Part shown: positions 1 to 7,165 of the stretch, one piece after another | Numbering within the stretch: position 1 is the stretch's first letter | Layout: every line of letters begins with the position of its first letter | The notes under the pieces: model-generated | What the model was told of the DNA's origin: nothing | The model's input: the letters and a program-made list of their open reading frames with translations, nothing else | Databases searched by the model: none | Made by a program: the position numbers and the translations under genes | Assembly (NCBI GenBank): GCA_947306025.1 | Contig: CAMZFJ010000013.1 | Location: 1 to 15,200, forward strand | DNA: 15,200 bases | DNA from: an uncultured Fibrobacter sp. | Lineage (GTDB): Bacteria; Fibrobacterota; Fibrobacteria; Fibrobacterales; Fibrobacteraceae | Direction of reading: 5' to 3'

Positions 1-6
1 CCCGTT

Positions 7-783
7 ATGTCGATTAAAGAACCCGATCAATCCGTATGGAACCGTTTTTGGCAGCGCAAGAACGACATGGACAAGGTCTATCCGTCTTCGCCGTCTATTA
101 TAGAAGCTATTAAGAAAAATTTTAAGCTCGAGGGCTTGAAGGTTTTGGAGGTCGGTGCAGGAACCGGTCGCGATAGTGCCGAACTTGCTCGCCTCGGCGC
201 CGATGTTTATGTGCTCGATTACGCCGAAAACAGCCTTAAAATTGTGAATTCGCTCCGTGAACGCGAAGGCCTTACGAATTTGCATTTGGTTCGTGGCGAT
301 GCTTTCAAGTCGCCGTTTCCGGACAACACTTTTGATTTGGTGTTCCACCAGGGTTTGGCCGAACACTTCAAGGATTCGCTCCCGCTGATTCAGGAAAATT
401 ACCGCATCGTCAAGCATGGCGGTTGCTGCCTTTGCGACGTGCCGCAGACGGTACACCCGTACACGATTATCAAGCATATCTTGATCGCGATGGACAAGTG
501 GTTTGCCGGTTGGGAAAAGCAATTCACGATGGGACAACTCAAGAAGCTTATGCGTGATGCCGGCTTTGAATGTGTTTACGCTTATGGCGACTGGATGCGT
601 CCGAACCTTTACTACCGCATTCTGCGCGAACTCTGTTTTAAGTTCGGTATTGAACTTCCGAAGTATCCGCTGGATGGAACGGCTTACCAGAAAATTAAGG
701 ACAAAATTTTGGATAGCCTCCAGTCTGTGCCGGTGATGCACTACACTCAGCTTTGCATTGGTGTTATTGGCCGTAAACCTTAG
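7..783 (+). CDS. Class I SAM-dependent methyltransferase
   Basis: This 258-residue cytoplasmic protein has a Rossmann-type SAM-binding fold. Motif I is VLEVGAGTG at residues 46-54, the acidic residue that usually holds the ribose hydroxyls is D71 in VLDYAE, and the next motif is GDAFKSPFPDNTFDLV at 98-112. It belongs to the broad Methyltransf_11/25 group that methylates small molecules, lipids or sugars; the substrate cannot be read from sequence. The C-terminal third (about residues 150-240) is rich in aromatic residues and likely forms the substrate cap. A glycosyltransferase gene starts 8 bases after the stop, so the two are probably co-transcribed and the substrate may be a glycan or lipid-linked intermediate (inference). 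The ATG at base 7 is the first start in the window. The frame stays open to the left edge, so a start further upstream cannot be excluded. Confidence 0.85.
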   Translation: MSIKEPDQSVWNRFWQRKNDMDKVYPSSPSIIEAIKKNFKLEGLKVLEVGAGTGRDSAELARLGADVYVLDYAENSLKIVNSLREREGLTNLHLVRGDAFKSPFPDNTFDLVFHQGLAEHFKDSLPLIQENYRIVKHGGCCLCDVPQTVHPYTIIKHILIAMDKWFAGWEKQFTMGQLKKLMRDAGFECVYAYGDWMRPNLYYRILRELCFKFGIELPKYPLDGTAYQKIKDKILDSLQSVPVMHYTQLCIGVIGRKP

Positions 784-791
784 GTAGTTGC

Positions 792-1949
792 TTGAAAATC
801 CTTGTCGTAAATTATCGAGATCGCATGCATCCGGCAGCCGGTGGCGCCGAAAAGCATTTGCATCGCATCTTCTCGAAAATTGTAGAAATGGGGCATGAAG
901 TTGTCCTGTTTACGACATCGTTCCCGGGCGCAAAGGAACGCGAAGTTGTCGATGGAATTCAGGTTGTCCGCAAGGGCGGCGATTTGATGTTCCAATTGAC
1001 GGTCGCTATGAATTTGAAAAAGCTCGATCGCGAATTCAACTTCGATGTTGTCGTCGAGGATTTGAACAAATTGCCGGTCTTTGCCCATTGGTTCGTCCGC
1101 AAGCCGCTATTGGTGCAGATGCATCACTTGTGGCGGAAGTCGATTTTCTCCGAAGCGTTTTTCCCGATTGCGTTTGGCGTCTGGTTCTTTGAACGCATCA
1201 TTCCGTTGTTCTACCGTACGCAGCCGTTCGTGGTGGTGAGCCCGAGTACCAAGAAAGAACTTGCCGAAATTGGCGTGGACGAAAGCCGAATCTCCGTGAT
1301 TTATAACGGGTCGGAAATGCCTTCGGTGACTGCGCTGCTCGCGACAAGTGCCGCGGATTCTTGTGAAAATGCGGCTAGTCCCGCAGCGAGTGCGATTCCG
1401 TATTTCATTTGGCTGTCTCGCGTGCATCGCTACAAGGGAATTTGGACGGCGCTCGAAGCGTTTGAAATTTTTTCGCAGAAACATCCCGAAGTTCAGTTGA
1501 AAATTGTTGGCGGTGGTCCGCTTTTGAAAAAGCTTCCCGCTTGGATTAAAGCACATGGACTTGAAGGCAAGGTGGAACTGACGGGCTTTGTGCCTGCTGC
1601 TCGCAAGTACGAACTGCTTTCGTCTTCGCTTGCGCTGTTGCAGACGAGCTACAAGGAAGGCTGGGGTCTGACGGTGATGGAAGCGGCGCAGCTCTGCAAG
1701 ACGACGCTCGCGTCGGATGTGCCGGGACTGCGCGACAGCGTCCGTGACGGCGAGACGGGAATTCTGTTCCCGTCGGGAGATGCGCCCGCGTGTGCATCTG
1801 CAATGGAAAAAGTTTATGGCGATGCTGAATGGCGTGCGAATCTTGGCCGGAATGCCAAGCGTTATGCGCTCACGTTCAGTTGGGAAAAGTCTGCTCGCGA
1901 AACTCTAGAATTGTTGGAACGTACGATCGAGAGGAGCGTACGAAAATGA
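792..1949 (+). CDS. Family 4 glycosyltransferase (GT-B fold)
   Basis: This 385-residue protein transfers a sugar from a nucleotide-sugar donor, probably onto an envelope glycan or lipid carrier at the inner membrane face. Seen: an N-terminal first strand and glycine loop (KILVVNYRD, then AAGGAEKHL at 15-23), a hinge after about residue 175, a second Rossmann domain beginning IPYFIWLSRVHRYKG, the donor-binding turn IVGGGP at 238-243, and the retaining GT4 EX7E signature with E289 and E297 in EGWGLTVMEAA. The start is taken as TTG at 792 because it restores the first beta strand; the next ATG (825) would remove it. AGGTAG at 782-787 is a plausible ribosome site. Residues about 178-202 are an Ala/Ser-rich insert between the two domains. 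The stop overlaps the next gene by ATGA. Acceptor and sugar are unknown. Confidence 0.88.
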   Translation: MKILVVNYRDRMHPAAGGAEKHLHRIFSKIVEMGHEVVLFTTSFPGAKEREVVDGIQVVRKGGDLMFQLTVAMNLKKLDREFNFDVVVEDLNKLPVFAHWFVRKPLLVQMHHLWRKSIFSEAFFPIAFGVWFFERIIPLFYRTQPFVVVSPSTKKELAEIGVDESRISVIYNGSEMPSVTALLATSAADSCENAASPAASAIPYFIWLSRVHRYKGIWTALEAFEIFSQKHPEVQLKIVGGGPLLKKLPAWIKAHGLEGKVELTGFVPAARKYELLSSSLALLQTSYKEGWGLTVMEAAQLCKTTLASDVPGLRDSVRDGETGILFPSGDAPACASAMEKVYGDAEWRANLGRNAKRYALTFSWEKSARETLELLERTIERSVRK

Positions 1950-2974
1950 AATTGAATCCGAAGCTCAAGTCGCTGATTATTTTTTGCTTGAAACTGGTGG
2001 TAACGCTTGTTCCTGCTTACTTTGTCTATCGTAACATTGTGAGCGATCCGGAATGGAGTGCAAGTGACCTTTCCAACTTGTTTAAAAACAACAGTGTGTT
2101 CCCGCTTGTGCTTGCACTTCTTTGCCTTGCGGTCTCGAACTTTACGGCTTGCTACCAGTGGAAGTTGTTGCTCGAAAAACAGGGCGTCCACATGAAATAT
2201 GGAAAGCTCCTCAAGCTTTATCATGTCGGACTTTTCTTCAATAACTTTATGCCGGGAAACGTTGGTGGCGATGCCAAGAAAGTTTACGACATCCGTGTGC
2301 AGGGCGGTCAAGATACCGTTGGTGCGGGTTTTACGGCTACGGTATTTGATCGTTTGTTTGGACTTTTCTTTATTACGTTGTTTGCGCTTGCGGTCGGTGT
2401 GTTGTTCTTTGTACATGACCCTGAACAGCGTGCGTTCATGTGGCCGTCAGTTTGGATTTTCATGGGCTTCTGTGTGATGTTTGCTGGGCTTTTGAGCCGC
2501 CGCATTGGCCGCTTCTTTTGCCGCATGGCGGGGAAGGTGCTGCCCGAAAAAATCGAGACGCGCTTGTTGCGCATGTTTGAACGATTCCAGAAGTTCCGTT
2601 CCAAGAAACTTTGGGTAAACATCATTTGCCTTTCGACGGTCACTCAGGCGTTGCGCATCTTTGTCCACTTTTTCTGCGGGATTGCGGTTGGCGTGAACCT
2701 CTCGATGTCGTGGTACTTCTATTACATTCCGCTTGTTGCTATTGTGAGTGCACTCCCGATTTCGATTGGCGGTTTTGGTCCGCGTGAATTTTTGGCGCAG
2801 TCGCTTTTTGCACGTGCTGGAGTGCCCGGTCTTGAATCGGTCGTGATTCAGTTGCTTGCTTATTTTGTAAGTTTGATATTGAGTTTGTTCGGTGCTGTCG
2901 TGTTCTTGGTTGGGCAGAAACCCGTGCCGTCAACACCGAAAAATGCAAATGGTCATCTTGAAGCAAGGTCGTAA
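1946..2974 (+). CDS. Flippase-like integral membrane protein (LPG synthase TM/UPF0104, PF03706 type)
   Basis: This 342-residue protein has about eight hydrophobic segments, for example near residues 9-28, 50-70, 135-156, 168-184 and 300-323. It has the two hallmark stretches of the lysylphosphatidylglycerol synthase membrane region/AglD family: FFNNFMPGNVGGDAKK at 97-112 and SALPISIGGFGPREF at 268-282. Members without the C-terminal synthetase domain are common in glycan clusters and are thought to help move or handle lipid-linked intermediates; the exact activity is uncertain. The start is ATG 1946, inside the ATGA overlap with the glycosyltransferase stop, preceded by GAGGAG at 1931-1936. 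An upstream in-frame ATG at 1829 lies deep in the glycosyltransferase gene and lacks support. The overlap implies translational coupling with the glycosyltransferase. A paralogue sits on the minus strand at 10493-11440. Confidence 0.85.
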   Translation: MKLNPKLKSLIIFCLKLVVTLVPAYFVYRNIVSDPEWSASDLSNLFKNNSVFPLVLALLCLAVSNFTACYQWKLLLEKQGVHMKYGKLLKLYHVGLFFNNFMPGNVGGDAKKVYDIRVQGGQDTVGAGFTATVFDRLFGLFFITLFALAVGVLFFVHDPEQRAFMWPSVWIFMGFCVMFAGLLSRRIGRFFCRMAGKVLPEKIETRLLRMFERFQKFRSKKLWVNIICLSTVTQALRIFVHFFCGIAVGVNLSMSWYFYYIPLVAIVSALPISIGGFGPREFLAQSLFARAGVPGLESVVIQLLAYFVSLILSLFGAVVFLVGQKPVPSTPKNANGHLEARS

Positions 2975-3024
2975 GGCTGACGCGATAGGACCCATAGTTT
3001 CTTATATCCTTAATTTTATCCGTT

Positions 3025-3033
3025 TGCTATATG
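3025..3033 (+). promoter_or_regulatory. Possible extended -10 promoter
   Basis: TTTGCTATATG in the gap after the flippase-like gene resembles the TGnTATAAT extended -10 seen elsewhere in the window. There is no recognisable -35 box. If used, the transcript would carry about 160 bases of leader through the inverted repeat before the helicase gene. This is weak evidence. Confidence 0.25.
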
Positions 3034-3077
3034 AGCCTGTAGTTTATGGGGCTACGTGTATTGGAAGAATAACGTTT

Positions 3078-3165
3078 ACGTCATTCTGAGCGTAACATCG
3101 TGAAGCGAAGAATCCAGTTATGTTCTGCATTGGATCCTTCGTCCTTGCAGTCCTCAGGATGACGT
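3078..3165. repeat. Intergenic imperfect inverted repeat (dispersed-element type)
   Basis: Outer arms ACGTCATTCTGAG (3078-3090) and CTCAGGATGACGT (3153-3165) are inverted copies with one mismatch. Inner arms GAAGAATCCA (3107-3116) and TGGATCCTTC (3131-3140) are also inverted copies with one mismatch, so a long interrupted hairpin can form. It occupies most of the 226-base gap 2975-3200, which has no gene. The arm sequence is of a type I recall from intergenic regions of several genomes (GTCATTCTGAG facing CTCAGGATGAC), so it is probably a multicopy nonautonomous element. No T-run follows, so it is not an obvious terminator. Confidence 0.7.
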
Positions 3166-3200
3166 GTTCGGTACTTCTTTGTAAATACGATTGAATTAAT

Positions 3201-5495
3201 ATGGATGTAGAAAATATTTTGGCGGGGCTTAATTCGGACCAGCGTGCGGCGGTGTTGCACGATCATGAAAAGAACGGTCAACTTTTAATTTTGGCAGGAG
3301 CGGGTTCGGGAAAGACTTCGGTTTTGACCAAGCGTATCCAGTATCGTATTTTGTGCGGTGTGCAACCGGAGAAAATCTTGGCGCTCACGTTTACGGCGAA
3401 GGCGGCTGCTGAAATGCGAGAGCGCGTGCAAAAGCTATTCCCGAATGCGGGCGTAAGACTTTGTACGTTCCATTCGCTCGCGCTGTTTATGCTGAAGTCT
3501 AAGATGCCGGGCTCCCTTCGGCAGGCTCAGGGGCCTTGTGAAATTTGCAGGGAGAACAAGTTCACTGAGCAAGGCCGAAGTGAACGGGTGGCGACTCGGC
3601 CCTTCGACGAGGCTCAGGGACCTTGTGCGTTTGCTTATGAACTAGTCGGGTTCAAGAAGATGCCGGTGCCGACGGAATCGGCCGACAAGTCTTTTATGCA
3701 AGAACTTGCGAAAGTCGGCGGTCGAAAGTTCCGATTCTCGCGCGAAGAACTTTTTTCAGATGCGCATCCGTTATCGCTTATAAAAAAACTGGAACCTTTG
3801 CGTGAACGGGTGCTTGAATCCGGTCAGGTTGTATTTGAAGACCTTATTTATCAGGCGATAAACTTGCTCGAAAATCACGAGGAGGCGCGCGCGTATTTTC
3901 AAAATCAATGGTCCGAAATTCTTGTCGATGAATATCAAGATATCAATCCGTCGCAGTACAGGCTTGTCAAGGCGCTGTTGGGCGAACGCAAATCGCTTTT
4001 TGTCGTGGGCGATGACGACCAAGCTATTTACGGGTTCCGTGGGGCGGATATAGGAAATATCAATCGCTTTCGCGATGACTTCAAGGAGAGTTCGCTTATC
4101 CGCTTGGAATGGAATTACCGCTCGGTCGCGAACATTTTACATTTTTCGAATCAGATTTTTAAAAATAAACCGGTCCATTTGCGGAAAGTTTTGCGGGCGG
4201 GCAACATGTGTGGCTCGGGCGGTTCTCCGATTTTCAAGGAGAACCGTGAACCGGAAGTGTGGGTGAGTGAAGACCCGGTTGTAGAAATGCAAAAGATCAT
4301 CACGAGCATCAAATTGCTCCGTGAAAGCTATGACCTCCAATGGAAAAACTTTGCAATTCTTGTGCGCTATAACCGTCAACGATTGTATTACGAAGAAGCG
4401 CTCCGCGAGGCGCAACTCCCTATTGCAGGGACTGAGATGGAAAACGGCGAACTTCTCGAAGACGGAATCCATGTCGAGACGGTACACGCATCCAAGGGCC
4501 TCCAGTATGCGGTGGTCTATTATGCGGGAATGTCCGAGGGCCTTACGCCGGGAACATGCACGGGAACGCGTGAGCAGCGTAAAAAACAGCTGGACGAGGA
4601 ACGTCGATTGTTTTACGTCGGGGTCACGCGGGCAGAATCTTTCTTGGTTTTGCTATATTGCAAACGTAGGTATTGGAAAGGGCGCCTTGCGAAACTGAAA
4701 CGGTCCCGCTTTTTGCCCAAGGAAAATTTAAAGACAGAGATAGATATGCCTGTTATTTTATTTAGAATATTTGCCGCCGCAAGAATACTCCTCTTTATGC
4801 TTGAGTATATTGTGAAAATTGCGTTCATGTATGTTTTCCGCCGCAAGGACTTGGATACATGGCTCGAAGAAAAGGTCCAAAAATTCTCAAGGTTCTGCAT
4901 GCAGGCTATCCGCGTGGATTTGACGATCGAGGACCAGGCGCAGCTTGCCAAGGTGGATTGGACTCGCCCGGTGTTCGTGATGGGGAACCACCGCTCTTAT
5001 CTGGATATCCCGATTGCTTTCCTTGCCTTGCAGCGTACGGTGGGTTTTATTGCGAAAACGCAGTTGCAGCGCATTCCGATTTTGAACTTCTGGATGCACA
5101 AGCTCGGTTGCGTCTTTATTAATAGAGAAAAGGGTGGCGGCGCAGAAATTATCCAGAAGGCGGTGCAGTCGGGCAAGATGCCGAGATTGTTCATTTTCCC
5201 GGAAGGCACTCGCAGCAAGCGCGAGGGAATGGTTGCATTCAAGAGCGGTTGCTTTAGGCTCGCTGTCGAAGCGAACGCTATTATATTGCCGATTGTAACG
5301 AAGGGCTCCGATGAAGCTTGGGAACATCGCAAAAATTGTAAAACTCGCCCGGTGAACGTGAAAATCCTTGAACCGATAGATACGGTTGAGTTTAAAAAAT
5401 CTCATGGCGGCGATGCGATGGATCCGCGCCATGAACTGCTCCCGTACGTCCGCGGCAAAATGGAAGACGCTTATGGAAATGGGAAAAGCTTATGA
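3201..5495 (+). CDS. UvrD/Rep-like superfamily 1 helicase fused to PlsC-type acyltransferase
   Basis: This 764-residue frame encodes two modules. Residues 1 to about 510 carry the SF1A helicase motifs in order: Walker A GAGSGKT 33-39, Ia ALTFTAKAAAEM, Ic CTFHSLAL, Walker B VDEYQD 242-247, III VGDDDQAIYGFRGAD 269-283, IV LEWNYRS, V VETVHASKGLQY 425-436, VI EERRLFYVGVTRAE 466-479. A 3'-5' DNA translocase role in repair or replication is expected. The 2B subdomain, usually about 150 or more residues between IVa and V, is reduced to some 20 residues. Residues about 105-143 are encoded by a repeat element inserted in the 1B region. Residues 516-764 form a complete lysophospholipid acyltransferase with a hydrophobic N-terminus, NHRSYLD (596-602, HX4D) and FPEGTRS (666-672). 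No stop separates the modules. The start fits the usual LNxxQRxAV opening. The stop overlaps murI by ATGA. Confidence 0.82.
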   Translation: MDVENILAGLNSDQRAAVLHDHEKNGQLLILAGAGSGKTSVLTKRIQYRILCGVQPEKILALTFTAKAAAEMRERVQKLFPNAGVRLCTFHSLALFMLKSKMPGSLRQAQGPCEICRENKFTEQGRSERVATRPFDEAQGPCAFAYELVGFKKMPVPTESADKSFMQELAKVGGRKFRFSREELFSDAHPLSLIKKLEPLRERVLESGQVVFEDLIYQAINLLENHEEARAYFQNQWSEILVDEYQDINPSQYRLVKALLGERKSLFVVGDDDQAIYGFRGADIGNINRFRDDFKESSLIRLEWNYRSVANILHFSNQIFKNKPVHLRKVLRAGNMCGSGGSPIFKENREPEVWVSEDPVVEMQKIITSIKLLRESYDLQWKNFAILVRYNRQRLYYEEALREAQLPIAGTEMENGELLEDGIHVETVHASKGLQYAVVYYAGMSEGLTPGTCTGTREQRKKQLDEERRLFYVGVTRAESFLVLLYCKRRYWKGRLAKLKRSRFLPKENLKTEIDMPVILFRIFAAARILLFMLEYIVKIAFMYVFRRKDLDTWLEEKVQKFSRFCMQAIRVDLTIEDQAQLAKVDWTRPVFVMGNHRSYLDIPIAFLALQRTVGFIAKTQLQRIPILNFWMHKLGCVFINREKGGGAEIIQKAVQSGKMPRLFIFPEGTRSKREGMVAFKSGCFRLAVEANAIILPIVTKGSDEAWEHRKNCKTRPVNVKILEPIDTVEFKKSHGGDAMDPRHELLPYVRGKMEDAYGNGKSL
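3513..3629 (+). repeat. Dispersed repeat cluster inserted in frame inside the helicase
   Basis: Two direct copies, CCCTTCGGCAGGCTCAGGGG (from 3514) and CCCTTCGACGAGGCTCAGGG (from 3600), each followed by CCTTGTG, flank a diverged copy in the opposite direction, CACTGAGCAAGGCCGAAGTG (3563-3582). Neighbouring copies can therefore pair into hairpins. The stretch is about 117 bases, a multiple of three, and adds about 39 residues (105-143) that break the normal 1B region just after motif Ic. The translated core SLRQAQGP/FDEAQGP is typical of a non-coding palindromic element read as protein. Confidence 0.75.
4746..5495 (+). other. Acyltransferase module with possible internal start (M516)
   Basis: The in-frame ATG at 4746 begins a protein of 249 residues that looks complete by itself: a hydrophobic membrane-association segment (LFRIFAAARILLFMLEYIVK), the HX4D catalytic motif and the FPEGTR phosphate-binding motif of 1-acyl-sn-glycerol-3-phosphate acyltransferases. 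This enzyme family makes phosphatidic acid at the inner membrane. AGAGA at 4736-4740 could serve as a weak ribosome site 5 bases away. The module may be made separately, as part of the fusion, or both; sequence alone does not decide. If separate, plsC-like would be the apt name. Confidence 0.5.
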
Positions 5496-6301
5496 TTGGC
5501 GTCTTTGATTCTGGTTTCGGTGGGCTCACGATTCTTCAAAAGCTCCGCCACACGCTCCCGGAATATGATTACTTGTATTTGGGGGATAATGCGCGTGCGC
5601 CGTATGGATCCCGCAGTTTCGAGACGATTTACCGCTACACGCTCCAGTCGGTGCGTGAACTTTTCCATCGCGGGTGCCCGCTCGTGATTTTGGCGTGCAA
5701 TACCGCTTCGGCAAAGGCGCTCCGCTCTATCCAGCAGCAGGTGCTCCCGGTCGAGTTCCCGGATCGTCGTGTTTTGGGCATAGTTCGCCCGACCGCCGAA
5801 GAAATCGGAAAGTTCTCCAAAACGGGACATATCGGCATTTTTGCAACGGCGGGAACGGTGTCCTCGAACAGCTATGTTATTGAAATCAGCCACTTTTTCC
5901 CGGAACTTAAGGTAACTCAGCATGCCTGCCCGATGTGGGTGCCGCTGGTGGAATATGGCGAACGAGGCACGGAAGGCTCCCGGTTCTTTGTGAAAAAGGA
6001 TGTGGACCAGCTCCTTGCTGCTGATCCCGAAATCGATACGGTTTTGTTGGCCTGTACGCATTACCCGCTCCTCGAAGACGAAATTCGGGCCGCACTTCCA
6101 CCGCATGTTCGTCTGGTAGTCCAGGGAGATATCGTCGCCGACAAGACTTTAGACTACCTGAAAAGGCATGTGGATATGGAAAAACGCCTTTCGAAGGGTG
6201 GAATTGTTAAATATTTAACGACCGATACCGCAGATTTTTTCAAAAAAGGCGCTTTTCGCTTTGGAATGGAAGATATTTGTGCGGAGTCGTTGACTTTTTA
6301 A
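5492..6301 (+). CDS. murI: Glutamate racemase
   Basis: This 269-residue cytoplasmic enzyme interconverts L- and D-glutamate to supply D-Glu for peptidoglycan. Seen: the N-terminal GVFDSGFGGLT (D6, S7), LGDNARAPYG at 30-39, the first catalytic cysteine C69 in ACNTAS, and the second, C188, in LACTHYP with H190 beside it. Length and motif order are normal for the family, and all catalytic residues are present. The ATG is inside the ATGA overlap with the upstream acyltransferase stop, so expression is probably coupled to it. GGGAAAAG just upstream is a weak ribosome site. The pairing with a phospholipid acyltransferase suggests an envelope housekeeping operon. I see no clear terminator after the gene. 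Confidence 0.95.
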   Translation: MIGVFDSGFGGLTILQKLRHTLPEYDYLYLGDNARAPYGSRSFETIYRYTLQSVRELFHRGCPLVILACNTASAKALRSIQQQVLPVEFPDRRVLGIVRPTAEEIGKFSKTGHIGIFATAGTVSSNSYVIEISHFFPELKVTQHACPMWVPLVEYGERGTEGSRFFVKKDVDQLLAADPEIDTVLLACTHYPLLEDEIRAALPPHVRLVVQGDIVADKTLDYLKRHVDMEKRLSKGGIVKYLTTDTADFFKKGAFRFGMEDICAESLTF

Positions 6302-6318
6302 GTCATAAATTATATTTT
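6290..6318 (+). promoter_or_regulatory. Candidate sigma-70 promoter for the 212-residue protein
   Basis: TTGACT (6290-6295), a 17-base spacer and TATTTT (6313-6318) overlap the 3' end of murI. Start would be near 6325, giving a leader of about 75 bases. The gap 6302-6399 is AT-rich and contains no other feature that I can see. GAGTGG at 6385-6390 is a modest ribosome site for ATG 6400. Confidence 0.4.
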
Positions 6319-6399
6319 AATGGTTGTTACTGACGAACCGTACTCGGTCCGCTTGTATTCTTTTTAATTTTCGAACTTTAAACTGAGTGGATTTATAAA

Positions 6400-7038
6400 A
6401 TGCCGAAAACACAGATCAATCTTGAGGGTTGGCAAGACTACCGAGGCAACATGGCCGGTAGCCTGCTTTATGTCGAAACTAGCCATCAGTCCGAAATGCC
6501 TGTACGCGACCAGCTGAATGAAAATGAAAAAGGTTTTCTCTATGAACCGAACTACGAAACTAGCACCTATGGTCTGATGAGCTGTTACAATGTTAAGGCT
6601 ATTAACACGATCGTAAAGAGCAAGAGCCGCTATATCCTTTTCGGTACACGTTACGAAGGTTTGAGCGATTCCGAAATGCGCAACAAGTACCTCATCATGG
6701 GTTACATGCGTATCGATAAGATCAAGGATGTTCGTACCCGCCACGTGCAGCGCTACATGGCAAACCCGGAAATGGAAGAACCGGAATGCATGCAGATGGA
6801 ACACAACTGGGCTGTTTATGGTCCGATGCGCTTTGTCTCTCTCGACGATTCTTTCGTGGTGACCGACGAAATCCTCAAGGAATGGGGCTACAAGGGCCAC
6901 GCTTCTCGCCAGCTCAAGACCGTGTTCTCTAAGGACCACCTCGAAAAGATTTTGGCACACTTGGATTCTAAGGAAGATATGATTGACGAGTATATCGCTA
7001 CCGTCGATGAATACAAGGAAGCCCTTGCCGAGGAATAA
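6400..7038 (+). CDS. Conserved-looking protein of unknown function, 212 residues
   Basis: I do not recognise this protein. It has no signal peptide and no membrane segment, so it is probably cytoplasmic. It is rich in Met, Tyr and charged residues, with a central alpha/beta-looking stretch (about residues 70-110) containing SRYILFGTRYEGLSD, KYLIMGYMRIDKI and, a little later, a cluster EPECMQMEHNW (about 127-137). The C-terminal 45 residues are predicted helical and acidic. Codon use is consistent and third-position choice is strongly biased, which supports a real and perhaps well-expressed gene. It has its own candidate promoter and ends 21 bases before a strong terminator, so it appears monocistronic. 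The YLIMGYMRI pattern could suggest a small nucleic-acid or nucleotide-binding fold, but that is speculation. Confidence 0.8.
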   Translation: MPKTQINLEGWQDYRGNMAGSLLYVETSHQSEMPVRDQLNENEKGFLYEPNYETSTYGLMSCYNVKAINTIVKSKSRYILFGTRYEGLSDSEMRNKYLIMGYMRIDKIKDVRTRHVQRYMANPEMEEPECMQMEHNWAVYGPMRFVSLDDSFVVTDEILKEWGYKGHASRQLKTVFSKDHLEKILAHLDSKEDMIDEYIATVDEYKEALAEE

Positions 7039-7059
7039 TTCTTTTACAGAATGAAAAAT

Positions 7060-7083
7060 GGCCCGCGGATGCGGGCCTTTTTT
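7060..7083 (+). terminator. Bidirectional intrinsic terminator
   Basis: Perfect 7-bp stem GGCCCGC/GCGGGCC (7060-7066 and 7071-7077), loop GGAT, then six T on the plus strand. An A-run at 7054-7058 gives a T-run for the minus strand. It sits 21 bases after the 212-residue protein and about 80 bases past the stop of the convergent barrel gene, so it serves both. Confidence 0.9.
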
Positions 7084-7165
7084 GTATGCTGAAAATGTCG
7101 AGTGCGGCAACCTCATTTTGGATGCAAGGCTATTCCATTGTCGTCGCCGACTCGTTCGGGGATCT

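Noticed and set aside
1829..1945. 39-codon N-terminal extension of the first flippase-like protein
   Set aside because: It lies fully inside the glycosyltransferase gene, is Cys/Arg-rich without membrane character, and the ATG at 1946 has GAGGAG upstream.
3078..3165. Intrinsic terminator of the first operon
   Set aside because: The hairpin arms are long but interrupted and no T-run follows.
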